Of a DNA stretch of 64,000 nt, positions 1 to 8,699 are shown one piece after another. Where the stretch lies: the NCBI RefSeq assembly GCF_000716545.1, contig NZ_JNWZ01000004.1, positions 1-64,000 on the forward strand. Reading direction: 5' to 3'. How positions within the stretch are numbered: position 1 is the stretch's first letter; each line of letters opens with the position of its first letter. The position numbers were made by a program, and so were the translations under genes. This DNA is from Kitasatospora phosalacinea (GTDB lineage: Bacteria > Actinomycetota > Actinomycetes > Streptomycetales > Streptomycetaceae). The notes below the pieces were generated by a model, which was not told the origin of the DNA, did no database searches, and saw nothing but the letters and a program-made list of their open reading frames with translations.

Positions 1-1
1 G

Positions 2-85
2 ACCCCCGCCACCCCCGAAACCTGGACCGCCTCCGCCTTCGCCCTCCCCACCACCCGCGCCCTCGCCGCCCGCGGCTCCTTCTGA
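2..85 (+). CDS. C-terminal end of an unknown protein (partial, cut by window edge)
   Basis: Only the last 27 codons and a TGA stop are present, reading in frame 2 and ending in LAARGSF. The frame has strong G/C third positions and is followed 53 bases later by a good hairpin, so it looks like the end of a real gene. Too little is left to name a family. It converges on pepN. Confidence 0.4.
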   Translation, partial: TPATPETWTASAFALPTTRALAARGSF

Positions 86-138
86 CCGGCGGAGGACCGC
101 GCCGAAGGGCCGGCACCGAGAGGCTCCGCCGGCGGGTC

Positions 139-177
139 GGTCACGTGGTCGAAGCTCCCGGCGTCGACCACGTGACC
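139..177. terminator. Bidirectional hairpin between convergent genes
   Basis: Perfect 14-bp inverted repeat: GGTCACGTGGTCGA at 139-152 and its complement at 164-177, with an 11-base loop. It lies between the stop of the partial gene (85) and the stop of pepN (195). No T-run follows, as is usual in streptomycetes. Confidence 0.7.
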
Positions 178-194
178 CGAACCGTCGGGAGCCC

Positions 195-2711
195 TCAGAG
201 CGCCCCGCCGAAGGCCCCCCGCACCGCCCGCGTCCGCCGCAGGTCGTCCGTCGAGTCGGCCAGGTTCCGCCGCAGCGCCGGCGTCAGCGCCGGGTCCGCG
301 AGGACCGCCTCCGCCGCCGCGACCACCTCGGGGGTGGCCTGGGCGACGGGGTAGAGCGTCTGGCCGAGCAGGCGGGTGACGGTGTCGCTGCGGTCGGCGG
401 CCTCGGTGATCCGCTCGAAGAAGCGCAGCGCGTACGCGTTCTGCCGGTCGGGCTCGCCGGAGGCCCAGAAGCCGCGGGCGGTGGCCTCCAGGATGCGGTT
501 GGACGCCGCGTCGGGGGTGAACAGGAGGTCCCAGGCGCGGGCCTTGGCCTCCTCCCCGAGCCGGGCGGCCAGTGCGCGCGCCGCGCCGAACTCGGCCTCG
601 CTGCCCGGCTCCCGGGCCTCCTGCGCGGCGATCTCGTCCGCGTCGAGTTCGCCGAGCGCGGCCAGCCGGGCCAGCCCGGCCCAGCGCAGCTCCGGCCCGA
701 CGGCCAGCCCGTCCGGAACCCCCTCGCCCGCCAACCAGCCGCGCAGCTCCGCGAGTTGCTCCTCGCCGCCGCTGCTCTCGACCGCCGCGCGCAGCGCGGC
801 CAGCCGGATGCCGCGGCCGCTCTCGCTCTCGCGGCCGCCGTCCGCCAGCAGGGCGCGGGCGGTGCGGCTGACGGCGGCCAGCCCCTCGGCCCGGCGCGCG
901 GCGGGCAGGTAGCGGCCAGCCACGTGGGTGCGGGCGAAGGTGAGGACGGTCTCGACGATGCTGTCGGAGGTCTCGGCGGGCAGGTGGCGTTCCATCAGGT
1001 CGAGGTACGCGGCGGGGTCGAGTTCGGCGTCCCGGACGAGGTCGCGGGCGTGTTCCCACAGCACGGCGCGGGTGACGTCGTCCTCGATGGTGGACAGCGA
1101 TTCGCGCACGGCCCGCCAGGAGTCCCCGTCGAGGCGGATCTTGGCCCAGGTGAGGTCGCCGTCATTGGGGACGACGAGCGTCGCCCCGGCTTCGACCAGG
1201 GCGGGGACGGCGGCCCGGCGGCCGGGACCGAGTTCGACGGGGACGCGGCCGACCGGGACGAGGCGGCCGTCCTCGGCGCGGTAGCCGCCGACCTCGATCA
1301 GGTGCGGCCGGCTGCCCTCGTTGACGACGGTCAGCGCGGTCAGGGTGCCGTCGGCGGCGCGCTCGGTCTCGGCGCGCAGCGTGTCGACGCCGCTGGTGCG
1401 CAGCCAGGCGTCCGCCCAGCCGGGCACGTCGCGGCCGCTGCTGGCGCTCAACGCGGCCAGGAAGTCCGGGAGTTCGGCGTTGCCGTAGAGGTGGTCGGCG
1501 AAGTACGCGTTCAGTCCGGCGAAGAAGGCCTCGTCGCCGAGCCAGGCGACGAGCTGGCGCAGCGCGGAGGCGCCCTTGGCGTAGGAGATGCCGTCGAAGT
1601 TGACCATCGCCTCGGCGACCGAGCGGGTGCCGTTGCCGGCCACGGGGTGGGTGGAGCCGCGCTGGTCGGCGTCGTAGCCCCAGCCCTTGCGCTGGACGGA
1701 GAAGCCGGTCCAGGCGCCGGTGAAGCGGGTGGCTTCGGCGGCGATCCGGTAGCCGAGCATCTCGGCGAACGACTCGTTCAGCCACAGGTCGTCCCACCAG
1801 CGCATGGTGACCAGGTCGCCGAACCACATGTGGGCCATCTCGTGGCAGACCACCATGGCGCGGCGTTCGCGCTCGGAGGCGGTGGCCGGGGAGCGGAACA
1901 GCATCTCGTCCCGGAAGACCACGCAGCCGGGGTTCTCCATCGCGCCCCAGTTGAACTCGGGGACGAACGCCTGGTGGTACTCGCCGAACGGGTAGCGCTC
2001 GTCGAAGAGTTCGTGCAGCCGGTCCAGCGAGGCGGCCGTCACCTCGAACAACTCGGGCGCCTCGCGGTCGAGTTCGGCGGCCAGCGAGCGGCGGGCGTGC
2101 AGGCCGAGCGGGATGCCGTCGTGCTCGCCGCGCACCGAGTGCAGCGGGCCGCCGACCACGGTGAACAGGTAGGTGGAGATCGGCTTGGTCGGGGCGAACT
2201 CCCAGCGCCCGTCCGCCCCGCGGACCTGGGCGCCGTTGCCCACCACGGTCCACTCCCCGGGGGCGGTGGCGGTCAGCGTGATCGGCGCCTTCAGGTCGGG
2301 CTGGTCGAAGCAGGCGAACACCTTGGCCGCCAGGTCGGGCCCGCAGGTGGCGTACACGTACACCGCGCCGTCGGCCGGGTCGGTGTAGCGGTGCAGGCCC
2401 TCGCCGGTGCGCGAGTAGCGCATCTCGGCCTCGACGAGCAGTTCGTTCTCGGCGCGCAGGCCGGGCAGCGCGAGCCGGTTGCCGTCCAGGGCGGCGACGT
2501 CCAGCGGCTTCCCGTTCAGGACGGCGCGCCGCAGGACGGCGGGGTCGACGTCGACGAAGCTGTCGGCGCCGGGTTCGGCGCACCGGAACCGGATCTCGGT
2601 GGTGCTGACGAACCGGTCCGGGCCGCCGGTGAGGTCGAGGTCGACGGTGTAGCCGTCGACCTCCAGCAGTCGGGCACGGACGGTTGCCTCGGATCGTTGT
2701 AGTGCTGGCAT
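195..2711 (-). CDS. pepN: Aminopeptidase N, M1 family zinc metallopeptidase
   Basis: 838-residue cytosolic M1 aminopeptidase that removes N-terminal residues from peptides. The GAMEN exopeptidase motif is at about 256-260, and the zinc site HEMAH at 290-294 is followed by the third ligand Glu313 in NESFAE, giving HExxH-x18-E. The N-terminal beta domain and the long helical C-terminal domain (ERAP1-like) are full length for the actinobacterial family. I start at the ATG at 2711 (MPALQRSEATV); the open frame runs 50 codons further upstream, but that stretch is Arg/Pro-rich with no family likeness. It stands alone, divergent from the terD-like gene, and ends at a hairpin shared with the gene upstream. 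Confidence 0.95.
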   Translation of the reverse strand: MPALQRSEATVRARLLEVDGYTVDLDLTGGPDRFVSTTEIRFRCAEPGADSFVDVDPAVLRRAVLNGKPLDVAALDGNRLALPGLRAENELLVEAEMRYSRTGEGLHRYTDPADGAVYVYATCGPDLAAKVFACFDQPDLKAPITLTATAPGEWTVVGNGAQVRGADGRWEFAPTKPISTYLFTVVGGPLHSVRGEHDGIPLGLHARRSLAAELDREAPELFEVTAASLDRLHELFDERYPFGEYHQAFVPEFNWGAMENPGCVVFRDEMLFRSPATASERERRAMVVCHEMAHMWFGDLVTMRWWDDLWLNESFAEMLGYRIAAEATRFTGAWTGFSVQRKGWGYDADQRGSTHPVAGNGTRSVAEAMVNFDGISYAKGASALRQLVAWLGDEAFFAGLNAYFADHLYGNAELPDFLAALSASSGRDVPGWADAWLRTSGVDTLRAETERAADGTLTALTVVNEGSRPHLIEVGGYRAEDGRLVPVGRVPVELGPGRRAAVPALVEAGATLVVPNDGDLTWAKIRLDGDSWRAVRESLSTIEDDVTRAVLWEHARDLVRDAELDPAAYLDLMERHLPAETSDSIVETVLTFARTHVAGRYLPAARRAEGLAAVSRTARALLADGGRESESGRGIRLAALRAAVESSGGEEQLAELRGWLAGEGVPDGLAVGPELRWAGLARLAALGELDADEIAAQEAREPGSEAEFGAARALAARLGEEAKARAWDLLFTPDAASNRILEATARGFWASGEPDRQNAYALRFFERITEAADRSDTVTRLLGQTLYPVAQATPEVVAAAEAVLADPALTPALRRNLADSTDDLRRTRAVRGAFGGAL

Positions 2712-2896
2712 GCCCGCATGCTCGCCGAGGCTCCCCGGGCCGGGCAAGCGCGCGGGGGCCGGATTCGCTCGCGGCGTACCCGGGCGGGCGGGACGGCACG
2801 GCCGGTGCGGAGAGCGGGCGTGCCGGGCGTTGCGACGGGCGGGGGTTGCCTGACGCGGCATTAGGCTGGGAACGGCGGCGATTCGAGGAGGAGCAC

Positions 2897-4144
2897 GTGA
2901 CGACGGTTCTGGTGCAGGGCGCGAACGCGTCCCTGGGGTCGGCCCGGGTCGTGGTCGAGGTCGGCGCGCCCAAGCGGCTGGACGTGTCGGGGCTGCTGCT
3001 GACCGCGGCCGGCAAGGTCCGTTCCGACGCCGACTTCGTCTTCTTCAACGCCCCGCAGGGGCCGGGCGTGTCGCACCGCCCGGCGGCCGGCGGCACGCCG
3101 GACGCCATCGCCGTCGACACCGCGGCGGTGCCCGGCGAGATCACCCGGATCGTGGTGACCGCCTCGCTCGACGACCAGCAGGCCACTTTCGCCGGCACCG
3201 AGCCCACCGCGACGGTCCGGGACGCCGACACCGGCCGCGAACTGTTCACCTTCACCCCGCCGCAGCTGACCCGGGAGACCGCGCTGGTCGTCGTCGAGGT
3301 CTACCGGCGCGGCGCCGAGTGGAAGATCCGCGCCGTCGGCCAGGGGTACGCCGACGGGCTGGCCGGGATCGCCACCGACTTCGGCGTCTCGGTCGAGGAC
3401 GCGCCCCCGGCCGCCACCGCTGCCGCGCCCGCCGCCCCGACGGCCCCGCCCACGGCCGCACCGGCCGCGCCCACCGCCCCGCCGATGCCCGGCGCGGCCC
3501 CCCAGGCGCCGGCCGCCCCGACCGCCCCGTCGACGCCGCCGATGCCCTCCGGCTCGCCCGCCGTCGGCAAGATCACCCTCGACAAGGGCCGGGTCAACCT
3601 GGTCAAGGGCGGCTCGGTCTCGCTGGAGAAGGCGGGCAAGCCCTTCCTCGCCTCGGTCCGGATGGGCCTCGGCTGGGAGCCCGCCGGGCGCGGCCGCAAC
3701 ATCGACCTCGACGCCTCGGTGATCGCCTTCGACGCCCAGCGCAAGAAGATCGACACCGCCTGGTTCATGAAGCTCGCCATCTTCAACGGCGCGATCGCGC
3801 ACTCGGGCGACAACCTCACCGGCAAGGGCGGCGGCGACGACGAGGCGATCACCGTCCACCTCGGCGGCCTGCCCGCCGAGGTCTGCGGCCTGGTCTTCGT
3901 GGTCAACTCCTTCTCCGGGCAGAAGTTCACCGACATCAAGAACGCCTACTGCCGCCTGGTCGACACCGCCACCGAACAGGAACTGGTCCGCTTCGACCTG
4001 GCCCAGTCCGAACCGCACACCGGCGTCGCCATGTGCAAGCTGGTCCGCCAGTTCTCCGGCGAGTGGGTGATGACCGCCCTCGGCGAGTACGTCGACGCCA
4101 AGACCGCCCGCAGCATGGTCAAGCCCGCCGCCGCGATGCTCTGA
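2897..4144 (+). CDS. Two-domain TerD family protein
   Basis: 415 residues with two TerD-type domains: one at about 1-170 (starts TTVLVQGANASLG) and a clearer one at about 235-415 with RMGLGWEPAG, NIDLDASVIAFD, HSGDNLTG and GGGDDEAITVHL, the acidic loops that bind Ca2+ in TerD structures. Between them is a Pro/Ala/Thr linker (about 175-230), typical of a flexible tether. Start: GTG at 2897 behind GAGGAGGAG (2885-2893); the open frame extends upstream but without coding character. TerD paralogues in streptomycetes are tied to tellurite/stress resistance and to calcium and development; the exact role of this one is unknown. A single-domain TerD lies in this window at 55618-56202. Confidence 0.88.
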   Translation: MTTVLVQGANASLGSARVVVEVGAPKRLDVSGLLLTAAGKVRSDADFVFFNAPQGPGVSHRPAAGGTPDAIAVDTAAVPGEITRIVVTASLDDQQATFAGTEPTATVRDADTGRELFTFTPPQLTRETALVVVEVYRRGAEWKIRAVGQGYADGLAGIATDFGVSVEDAPPAATAAAPAAPTAPPTAAPAAPTAPPMPGAAPQAPAAPTAPSTPPMPSGSPAVGKITLDKGRVNLVKGGSVSLEKAGKPFLASVRMGLGWEPAGRGRNIDLDASVIAFDAQRKKIDTAWFMKLAIFNGAIAHSGDNLTGKGGGDDEAITVHLGGLPAEVCGLVFVVNSFSGQKFTDIKNAYCRLVDTATEQELVRFDLAQSEPHTGVAMCKLVRQFSGEWVMTALGEYVDAKTARSMVKPAAAML

Positions 4145-4241
4145 CGCACCACCGGAAGCCCGGAACCGCCGGCAGCCGAGCAGGCACGACCGGGGGCCCG
4201 AAAACGCGCCGGGGCCGCGGCGACCGCGCGGGCGGGCACGC

Positions 4242-4850
4242 TCAGGCGCCGTCAGCGCCGAAGCCCGCCACGGCGAGCCGGAAGGCGCGGTCCGCCCGGG
4301 GCGCCGGGTCGCTGTAGTGCTCGGTGGCCAGGGCGATTCCGACGATCAGCACGAGCAGGTCGTCGATGGTGATGTCGGCCCGGACGGTCCGGTCGTCGAT
4401 GGCCCTGCGCAGCAGCAGGGCGCCGGCCGCGCTGATGGCCGGCGCGCAGGAGTCCTGGACGGCCTCGCCCTGGACGGCCTCGCCCTGGACGGCCTCGCCG
4501 TGGACGGGCCGGTCCTGGAGGGGCTGGTAGGAGAGGACGTCCGCCAGGCCGCGCGCGGCGAGTGAGTAGGCGAGCAGCTCGCGCAGCCATTCCACCAGCG
4601 CGGAGCGGCTGTCGCGCTCGCCGCGGAGCACGTGCGCGCGCTCGCACAGGTCGTGGACCCGCTGCTTGAAGACGGCTTCGAGCAGGGCCCGGCGGGTGGG
4701 GAAGTGGCGCCTCACGGTGGCCGACCCGACGCCCGCGACGCGGGCGATCTGCTCCAGGGACGCCTGGGCCCCGCGGGCCGCCACCTCGGCCTCGGCCACG
4801 GCGAGGATGTGCGCGCGGTTGCGGCGGGCGTCCGAGCGCTGGCCGGTCAT
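4242..4850 (-). CDS. TetR/AcrR family transcriptional regulator
   Basis: 202 residues. The N-terminal HTH (about 10-57) reads DARRNRAHILAVAEAEVAARG followed by SLEQIARVAGVGSATVRRHF, typical of TetR; the rest is the ligand-binding domain. Start chosen at ATG 4850 (MTGQRSDARRNR). It is divergent from the NmrA-type gene at 4955, with two near-identical palindromes in the 104-bp gap, so it probably represses both genes. Odd feature: residues near 125-140 contain GEAVQ three times in a row, coded by an exact 15-bp tandem repeat in a region where TetR ligand domains vary. Confidence 0.9.
   Translation of the reverse strand: MTGQRSDARRNRAHILAVAEAEVAARGAQASLEQIARVAGVGSATVRRHFPTRRALLEAVFKQRVHDLCERAHVLRGERDSRSALVEWLRELLAYSLAARGLADVLSYQPLQDRPVHGEAVQGEAVQGEAVQDSCAPAISAAGALLLRRAIDDRTVRADITIDDLLVLIVGIALATEHYSDPAPRADRAFRLAVAGFGADGA
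4455..4499. repeat. Three exact copies of a 15-bp tandem repeat inside the TetR gene
   Basis: The unit CTGGACGGCCTCGCC occurs at 4455-4469, 4470-4484 and 4485-4499, with a diverged partial fourth copy after it. Read on the minus strand it codes GEAVQ three times. The length keeps the frame, so copy number could change by slippage without breaking the protein. Confidence 0.95.
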
Positions 4851-4871
4851 GGTCTCTCCAACGTTGATTGG

Positions 4872-4923
4872 CGGCGGGCCCCGCCGTATCGTAGCGAACA
4901 CAAAACGGCGGGCCCCGCCGTTT
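4872..4923. promoter_or_regulatory. Twin palindromic operators in a TetR/NmrA divergent promoter
   Basis: The 15-base near-palindrome CGGCGGGCCCCGCCG occurs at 4872-4886 and again at 4906-4920. The second copy extends to AAACGGCGG / CCGCCGTTT (4903-4923, 9-3-9). The copies are 34 bp apart, about three helical turns, so two dimers could sit on one face. Position between the TetR start (4850) and the NmrA start (4955) fits autorepression plus target repression. Confidence 0.75.
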
Positions 4924-4954
4924 CCGGTGCGCACGACTGCCGAGGAGATGTCAC

Positions 4955-5878
4955 ATGACCATCGCCGCACTGCCGGTTCTCGTCACCGGTGCCACCGGCC
5001 GCCAAGGCGGTGCCGCCGCCCGCGCCCTGCTCGCACGGGGGGTACCGGTGCGCGCCCTGGTGCGCGACCCGGACGCGCCGCGCGCACGGGCCGTCGAGGA
5101 ACTCGGCGCCCGCCTGTTCGTCGGCGACCTCACCGAGCCCGCGACCCTCGCGGCCGCCGTGGACGGCGTGCGGGCCGTCTTCTCCGTGCAGATGCCCGCG
5201 CACACCGGGCAGGGGTTCGACTTCGCCGGCGAGGTCAGCCAGGCGGACAACCTCATGACGGCCGCACGGGCCGCCGGCGTGGAGCAGTTCGTCCAGTCCT
5301 CCACCAGCGGCGCGGGACAGCACACCGAGGCCCCGGGCTGGCACGAAGGACGGTGGGCGGCGCTGGAGGCCCCGCTCGGCACGAAGGCCGCGATCCAGGA
5401 CCGGCTGCGCGAACTCGACTTCCCCTACTGGACGTTGCTCAAGCCGGCGTTCTTCATGGAGAACTTCGAGCCGGCCATGCGGTTCTACTTCCCCCGCGGC
5501 GTCGAAGGGGGGCTGGTCACCGTCGTCAAACCCGGCACGCACCTGGCACTCGTCGCGGCCCGGGACGTGGGCCGGGCCGTGGCGGCCGCCGTGTCCGCCC
5601 CCGCCGAGTTCCACCGGGTGGAACTCGAACTCGCCGGCGACTACCTGACCATGACCGAGATCGCCGAGATCCTCTCCCGCGCCGCGGGCGTCCCGCTGTC
5701 GGCTCCGGACATGACCGAGGAGCAGGCCCGCGCCGCCGGGATGGGGGACGCGGGCGCCACCCACGCGTTCCTGGAGGTGGTCGGCCACCCGGCCCGGCCG
5801 CGGTTCGCCCGTGCGCTGGGCATCGACCTGACCGGCTTCGAGGAGTGGGCGCACGAACACCTGCGGACCGCCGCCTGA
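4955..5878 (+). CDS. NmrA-family NAD(P)-binding protein
   Basis: 307-residue Rossmann-fold protein of the atypical short-chain dehydrogenase (NmrA/HSCARG) class. The dinucleotide motif GATGRQG is at residues 12-18, followed by a strand-turn ending in LVRDPDAPRA that suits NADP(H). The middle and C-terminal parts (QSSTSGAGQH, LKPAFFMENF) are standard for the family. Members act as redox sensors or small reductases; the substrate is not predictable. Start ATG 4955 with GAGGAG at 4942-4947. The stop codon lies inside the hairpin shared with putB. Probably controlled by the divergent TetR protein. Confidence 0.88.
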   Translation: MTIAALPVLVTGATGRQGGAAARALLARGVPVRALVRDPDAPRARAVEELGARLFVGDLTEPATLAAAVDGVRAVFSVQMPAHTGQGFDFAGEVSQADNLMTAARAAGVEQFVQSSTSGAGQHTEAPGWHEGRWAALEAPLGTKAAIQDRLRELDFPYWTLLKPAFFMENFEPAMRFYFPRGVEGGLVTVVKPGTHLALVAARDVGRAVAAAVSAPAEFHRVELELAGDYLTMTEIAEILSRAAGVPLSAPDMTEEQARAAGMGDAGATHAFLEVVGHPARPRFARALGIDLTGFEEWAHEHLRTAA

Positions 5879-5904
5879 GCCGGTCCCGGCTCAGGCGGCG
5901 GTCC
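5865..5904. terminator. Bidirectional terminator, NmrA gene / putB
   Basis: Perfect 17-bp stem (5865-5881 and 5888-5904) with a 6-base loop. It overlaps the last codons of the NmrA gene and ends 14 bases before the putB stop, so it can serve both convergent genes. Confidence 0.85.
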
Positions 5905-5917
5905 CACCGGCCCGCGG

Positions 5918-6847
5918 TCAGCCGCGGGTGGCCATGGCGCGCAGGAAGAAGGTCAGGTTCGCGGGGCGCTCCGCGAGGCGGCGCATGAAGTACCCGTACC
6001 ACTCCTGGCCGTAGGGCAGGTAGACCCGCATGGTGTTGCCGGCCTCGGCGAGGCGCAGCTGCTCCTCGGGGCGGATGCCGTAGAGCATCTGGTACTCGAA
6101 GGAGGAGACGTCGCGCTTGTTCCACTCGGCGAGCTGCCCGGCGATCTTGATCATGTTGGGGTCGTGCGAGGCCACCATCGGGTAGCCCTCGCCGGCCATC
6201 AGGACCTTGAGCGCGCGGACGTAGGCGAGGTCGACGTCCCGCTTGCCCTGGAAGGCGACCGACTCGGGCTCCTTGTAGGCGCCCTTGCAGATGCGCACCC
6301 GGGAGCCCGCGTGGGCGAGGTCGCGGCAGTCGGCCTCGGTGCGGCGCAGGTACGCCTGGAGGACGACGCCCAGCCAGGGGAAGTCGGCGCGCAGCTCGCG
6401 GGCGATGGCCAGGGTGGAGTCGGTGGTGGTGTGGTCCTCCATGTCGAGGGTCACCGTGGTGCCGGCGTCGGCGGCGGCCTCGCAGATCCGGCGGGCGTTC
6501 TCCAGGGCGATCTTCTCGCCGTCCACGGGGAGGAACTGGCCGACGGCGGAGAGCTTGACCGAGACCTCGGCGTCCGCGGCGAGGCCGGTCTCCTTGAGGG
6601 CGGTCAGCAGGTGCTCGTAGGCGAGCGCGGTGTCGGCGGCCTGGTCGGCGTCCTTGGTGTCCTCGCCGAGGTGGTCGAGGGTGACCTTGCGGCCGCTGTC
6701 CACCAGCTTCTCGGTGGCGCTCACGCCCTGGTCGAGCCGGTCGCCGGCGACGAAGCGCTCGACGATCGCGTGGGTGGGCGGGAACTTCTCGACCATGGTG
6801 CGCACCTGCGGGGAGCGCGAGGCGGCGAGGAGGGCGGAACGGAGCAT
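5918..6847 (-). CDS. putB: Proline dehydrogenase (monofunctional, FAD)
   Basis: 309 residues. Oxidises L-proline to pyrroline-5-carboxylate with FAD, passing electrons to quinone; first step of proline catabolism. The beta/alpha barrel shows the family motifs QAYLRRTEADC, RICKGAYKEPESVAF, SHDPNMIKI, YGIRPEEQ and RVYLPYG. Length is normal for a single-function ProDH, unlike the PutA fusion of enterics. Start ATG 6847 (MLRSALLAASRS). It follows pruA on the same strand after an 83-bp gap holding a hairpin, so the two are probably one operon with reduced read-through. Confidence 0.93.
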   Translation of the reverse strand: MLRSALLAASRSPQVRTMVEKFPPTHAIVERFVAGDRLDQGVSATEKLVDSGRKVTLDHLGEDTKDADQAADTALAYEHLLTALKETGLAADAEVSVKLSAVGQFLPVDGEKIALENARRICEAAADAGTTVTLDMEDHTTTDSTLAIARELRADFPWLGVVLQAYLRRTEADCRDLAHAGSRVRICKGAYKEPESVAFQGKRDVDLAYVRALKVLMAGEGYPMVASHDPNMIKIAGQLAEWNKRDVSSFEYQMLYGIRPEEQLRLAEAGNTMRVYLPYGQEWYGYFMRRLAERPANLTFFLRAMATRG

Positions 6848-6888
6848 CGTGGACTCCCGGCGAAGCGGATCAGCTGAAGGAGAAGGGG

Positions 6889-6919
6889 GACGGCCGGCCG
6901 GGGGTGGTGGCCGGCCGTC
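6889..6919 (-). terminator. Hairpin between pruA and putB (attenuator or terminator)
   Basis: Perfect 11-bp stem: GACGGCCGGCC at 6889-6899 and its complement at 6909-6919, with a 9-base loop. It lies just downstream of the pruA stop (6931) and before the putB start (6847). It may reduce putB expression relative to pruA or protect pruA mRNA 3' ends. Confidence 0.55.
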
Positions 6920-6930
6920 GGGGGGCCTGG

Positions 6931-8559
6931 TCAGCCCATGTGCGGGTAGCGGTAGTCCGTCGGCGGGACGAACGTCTCCTTGATGGAGCGGGTGGACGTC
7001 CAGCGCATCAGGTTCTGCTTGGCACCGGCCTTGTCGTTGGTGCCGGAGGCCCGGCCGCCGCCGAAGGGCTGCTGGCCGACGACGGCGCCGGTCGGCTTGT
7101 CGTTGATGTAGAAGTTGCCGGCGGCGTTGCGCAGCACGTGCATGGCGTGCTGCACGGCCTCGCGGTCCTGGGCGATGATCGAGCCGGTCAGGCCGTAGGA
7201 CGACACCGACTCCATCTGCGCGAGCATCTCGTCGTACTGCTCGTCCTGGTAGACGTGCACGGCGAGGATCGGGCCGAAGTACTCGTCCTTGAAGTACTCG
7301 GCCGCCGGGTCCTGGCAGACCAGCACGGTCGGGCGGACGAACCAGCCCACCGAGTCGTCGTACGTGCCGCCGGCCAGCACCTCGACCTGCGGGTCGGCCT
7401 TGGCGCGGTCGATCGCGGCCTTGTTCTTGGCGAAGGAGCGCTCGTCGATGACGGCGCCCATGAAGTTGGCCAGGTCGGTGACGTCGCCCATGGTGAGCCA
7501 CTCGACCTCGTCGCGGAAGTCGTCCTTGATCTCGGCCCAGATCGAGGCCGGGACGTACGCGCGGGACAGCGCCGAGCACTTCTGGCCCTGGAACTCGAAG
7601 GCGCCGCGGGTCATCGCGGTCTTCAGCACGGCCGGGTCGGCGGACGGGTGCGCGACCAGGAAGTCCTTGCCGCCGGTCTCGCCGACGATCCGCGGGTAGG
7701 TGCGGTAGCCGGCGATGTTCTCGCCGACGGTGCGCCACAGGTGCTGGAAGGTGGCGGTGGAGCCGGTGAAGTGGATGCCGGCCAGCGCGGGGTGCTTCAG
7801 GGCGACCTCGGAGACGGCCAGGCCGTCGCCGGTGACCATGTTGATGACGCCCTTGGGCAGGCCCGCGGCCTCCAGCAGCCGCATCAGGTAGTGCGCGGCG
7901 AACTGCTGGGTGGGGGACGGCTTCCAGATCACCACGTTGCCCATCAGCGCGGGCGCGGTCGGCAGGTTGCCGGCGATCGCGGTGAAGTTGAACGGGGTGA
8001 TCGCGTAGACGAAGCCCTCCAGCGGGCGGTGGTCGGTGCGGTTCCACACGCCGTCCGAGGAGATCGGCTGCTCGGCGAGGATCTGCCGGGCGAAGTGCAC
8101 GTTGAAGCGCAGGAAGTCGACCAGCTCGCAGGGGGTGTCGATCTCCGCCTGCTGGGCGGTCTTCGACTGGCCGAGCATGGTGGCCGCGGCGAGGGTCTCC
8201 CGCCACGGGCCGGCCAGCAGGTCCGCGGCGCGCAGGAAGATCGCGGCGCGGGAGTCGAAGGAGAGCGCCTGCCAGGCCGGCGCGGCGGCCAGCGCGGTGT
8301 CGATGGCCTCGCGCGCGTCGTCCTGGGTGGCGTTGCGCAGGGTGCCGAGCTTGGCCGCGTGGTGGTGCGGCTGCACGACGTCGATCTCGGAGCCGCCGCC
8401 GAGGCGCTGCTCACCGTTGATCGTCATGGTCAGCTGGATCGGCCCCTGGCCGCCCAGCTCCTTCAGCTTGGCCTCCAGCCGGGCCCGTTCGGGGCTGCCG
8501 GGGGCGTAGCTGTGGACCGGCTCGTTCACCGGCGCGGGGACCTGGGTCACAGCATCCAT
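6931..8559 (-). CDS. pruA: L-glutamate gamma-semialdehyde (P5C) dehydrogenase
   Basis: 542 residues. Oxidises glutamate semialdehyde to glutamate with NAD+, second step of proline catabolism. Aldehyde dehydrogenase fold: VIWKPSPTQQF and GVINMVTGDG bind NAD, VGETGGKD carries the glycine-rich/acid segment, and the catalytic Cys is residue 328 in FQGQKCSALS. Start chosen at ATG 8559 (MDAVTQVP); a GTG three codons upstream (8568) is nearly on top of the GAAGGAGA ribosome site, so it is less likely but possible. Divergent from the PucR-type regulator at 8842. Confidence 0.93.
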   Translation of the reverse strand: MDAVTQVPAPVNEPVHSYAPGSPERARLEAKLKELGGQGPIQLTMTINGEQRLGGGSEIDVVQPHHHAAKLGTLRNATQDDAREAIDTALAAAPAWQALSFDSRAAIFLRAADLLAGPWRETLAAATMLGQSKTAQQAEIDTPCELVDFLRFNVHFARQILAEQPISSDGVWNRTDHRPLEGFVYAITPFNFTAIAGNLPTAPALMGNVVIWKPSPTQQFAAHYLMRLLEAAGLPKGVINMVTGDGLAVSEVALKHPALAGIHFTGSTATFQHLWRTVGENIAGYRTYPRIVGETGGKDFLVAHPSADPAVLKTAMTRGAFEFQGQKCSALSRAYVPASIWAEIKDDFRDEVEWLTMGDVTDLANFMGAVIDERSFAKNKAAIDRAKADPQVEVLAGGTYDDSVGWFVRPTVLVCQDPAAEYFKDEYFGPILAVHVYQDEQYDEMLAQMESVSSYGLTGSIIAQDREAVQHAMHVLRNAAGNFYINDKPTGAVVGQQPFGGGRASGTNDKAGAKQNLMRWTSTRSIKETFVPPTDYRYPHMG

Positions 8560-8682
8560 GGCGCGCACGCTCTCCTTCTCGTCATGGGGGCCGGTGGGGG
8601 TCGCACACCGGCCATGCAGAAACGCTATTCCCCGCTCCTGCCCGCTTCTGTTGGCCGCACCGCCAAATTCCCCCGCTCGCCG

Positions 8683-8699
8683 TTGTCCGCCCGGACGAA
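8683..8699. promoter_or_regulatory. Candidate operator in the pruA/pucR divergent region
   Basis: GTCCG-CC-CGGAC (8685-8696) is a perfect 5-2-5 palindrome, extended by TTG / GAA with one mismatch. TTGTCCG recurs about 80 bp further on. It sits in the 282-bp gap between pruA and the PucR gene and is the best-centred dyad there. Assignment to the PucR protein is a guess. Confidence 0.35.

Noticed and set aside
756..2702. Long plus-strand open frame opposite pepN
   Set aside because: Antisense shadow of pepN; low-complexity Gly/Ala/Val protein without a ribosome site.
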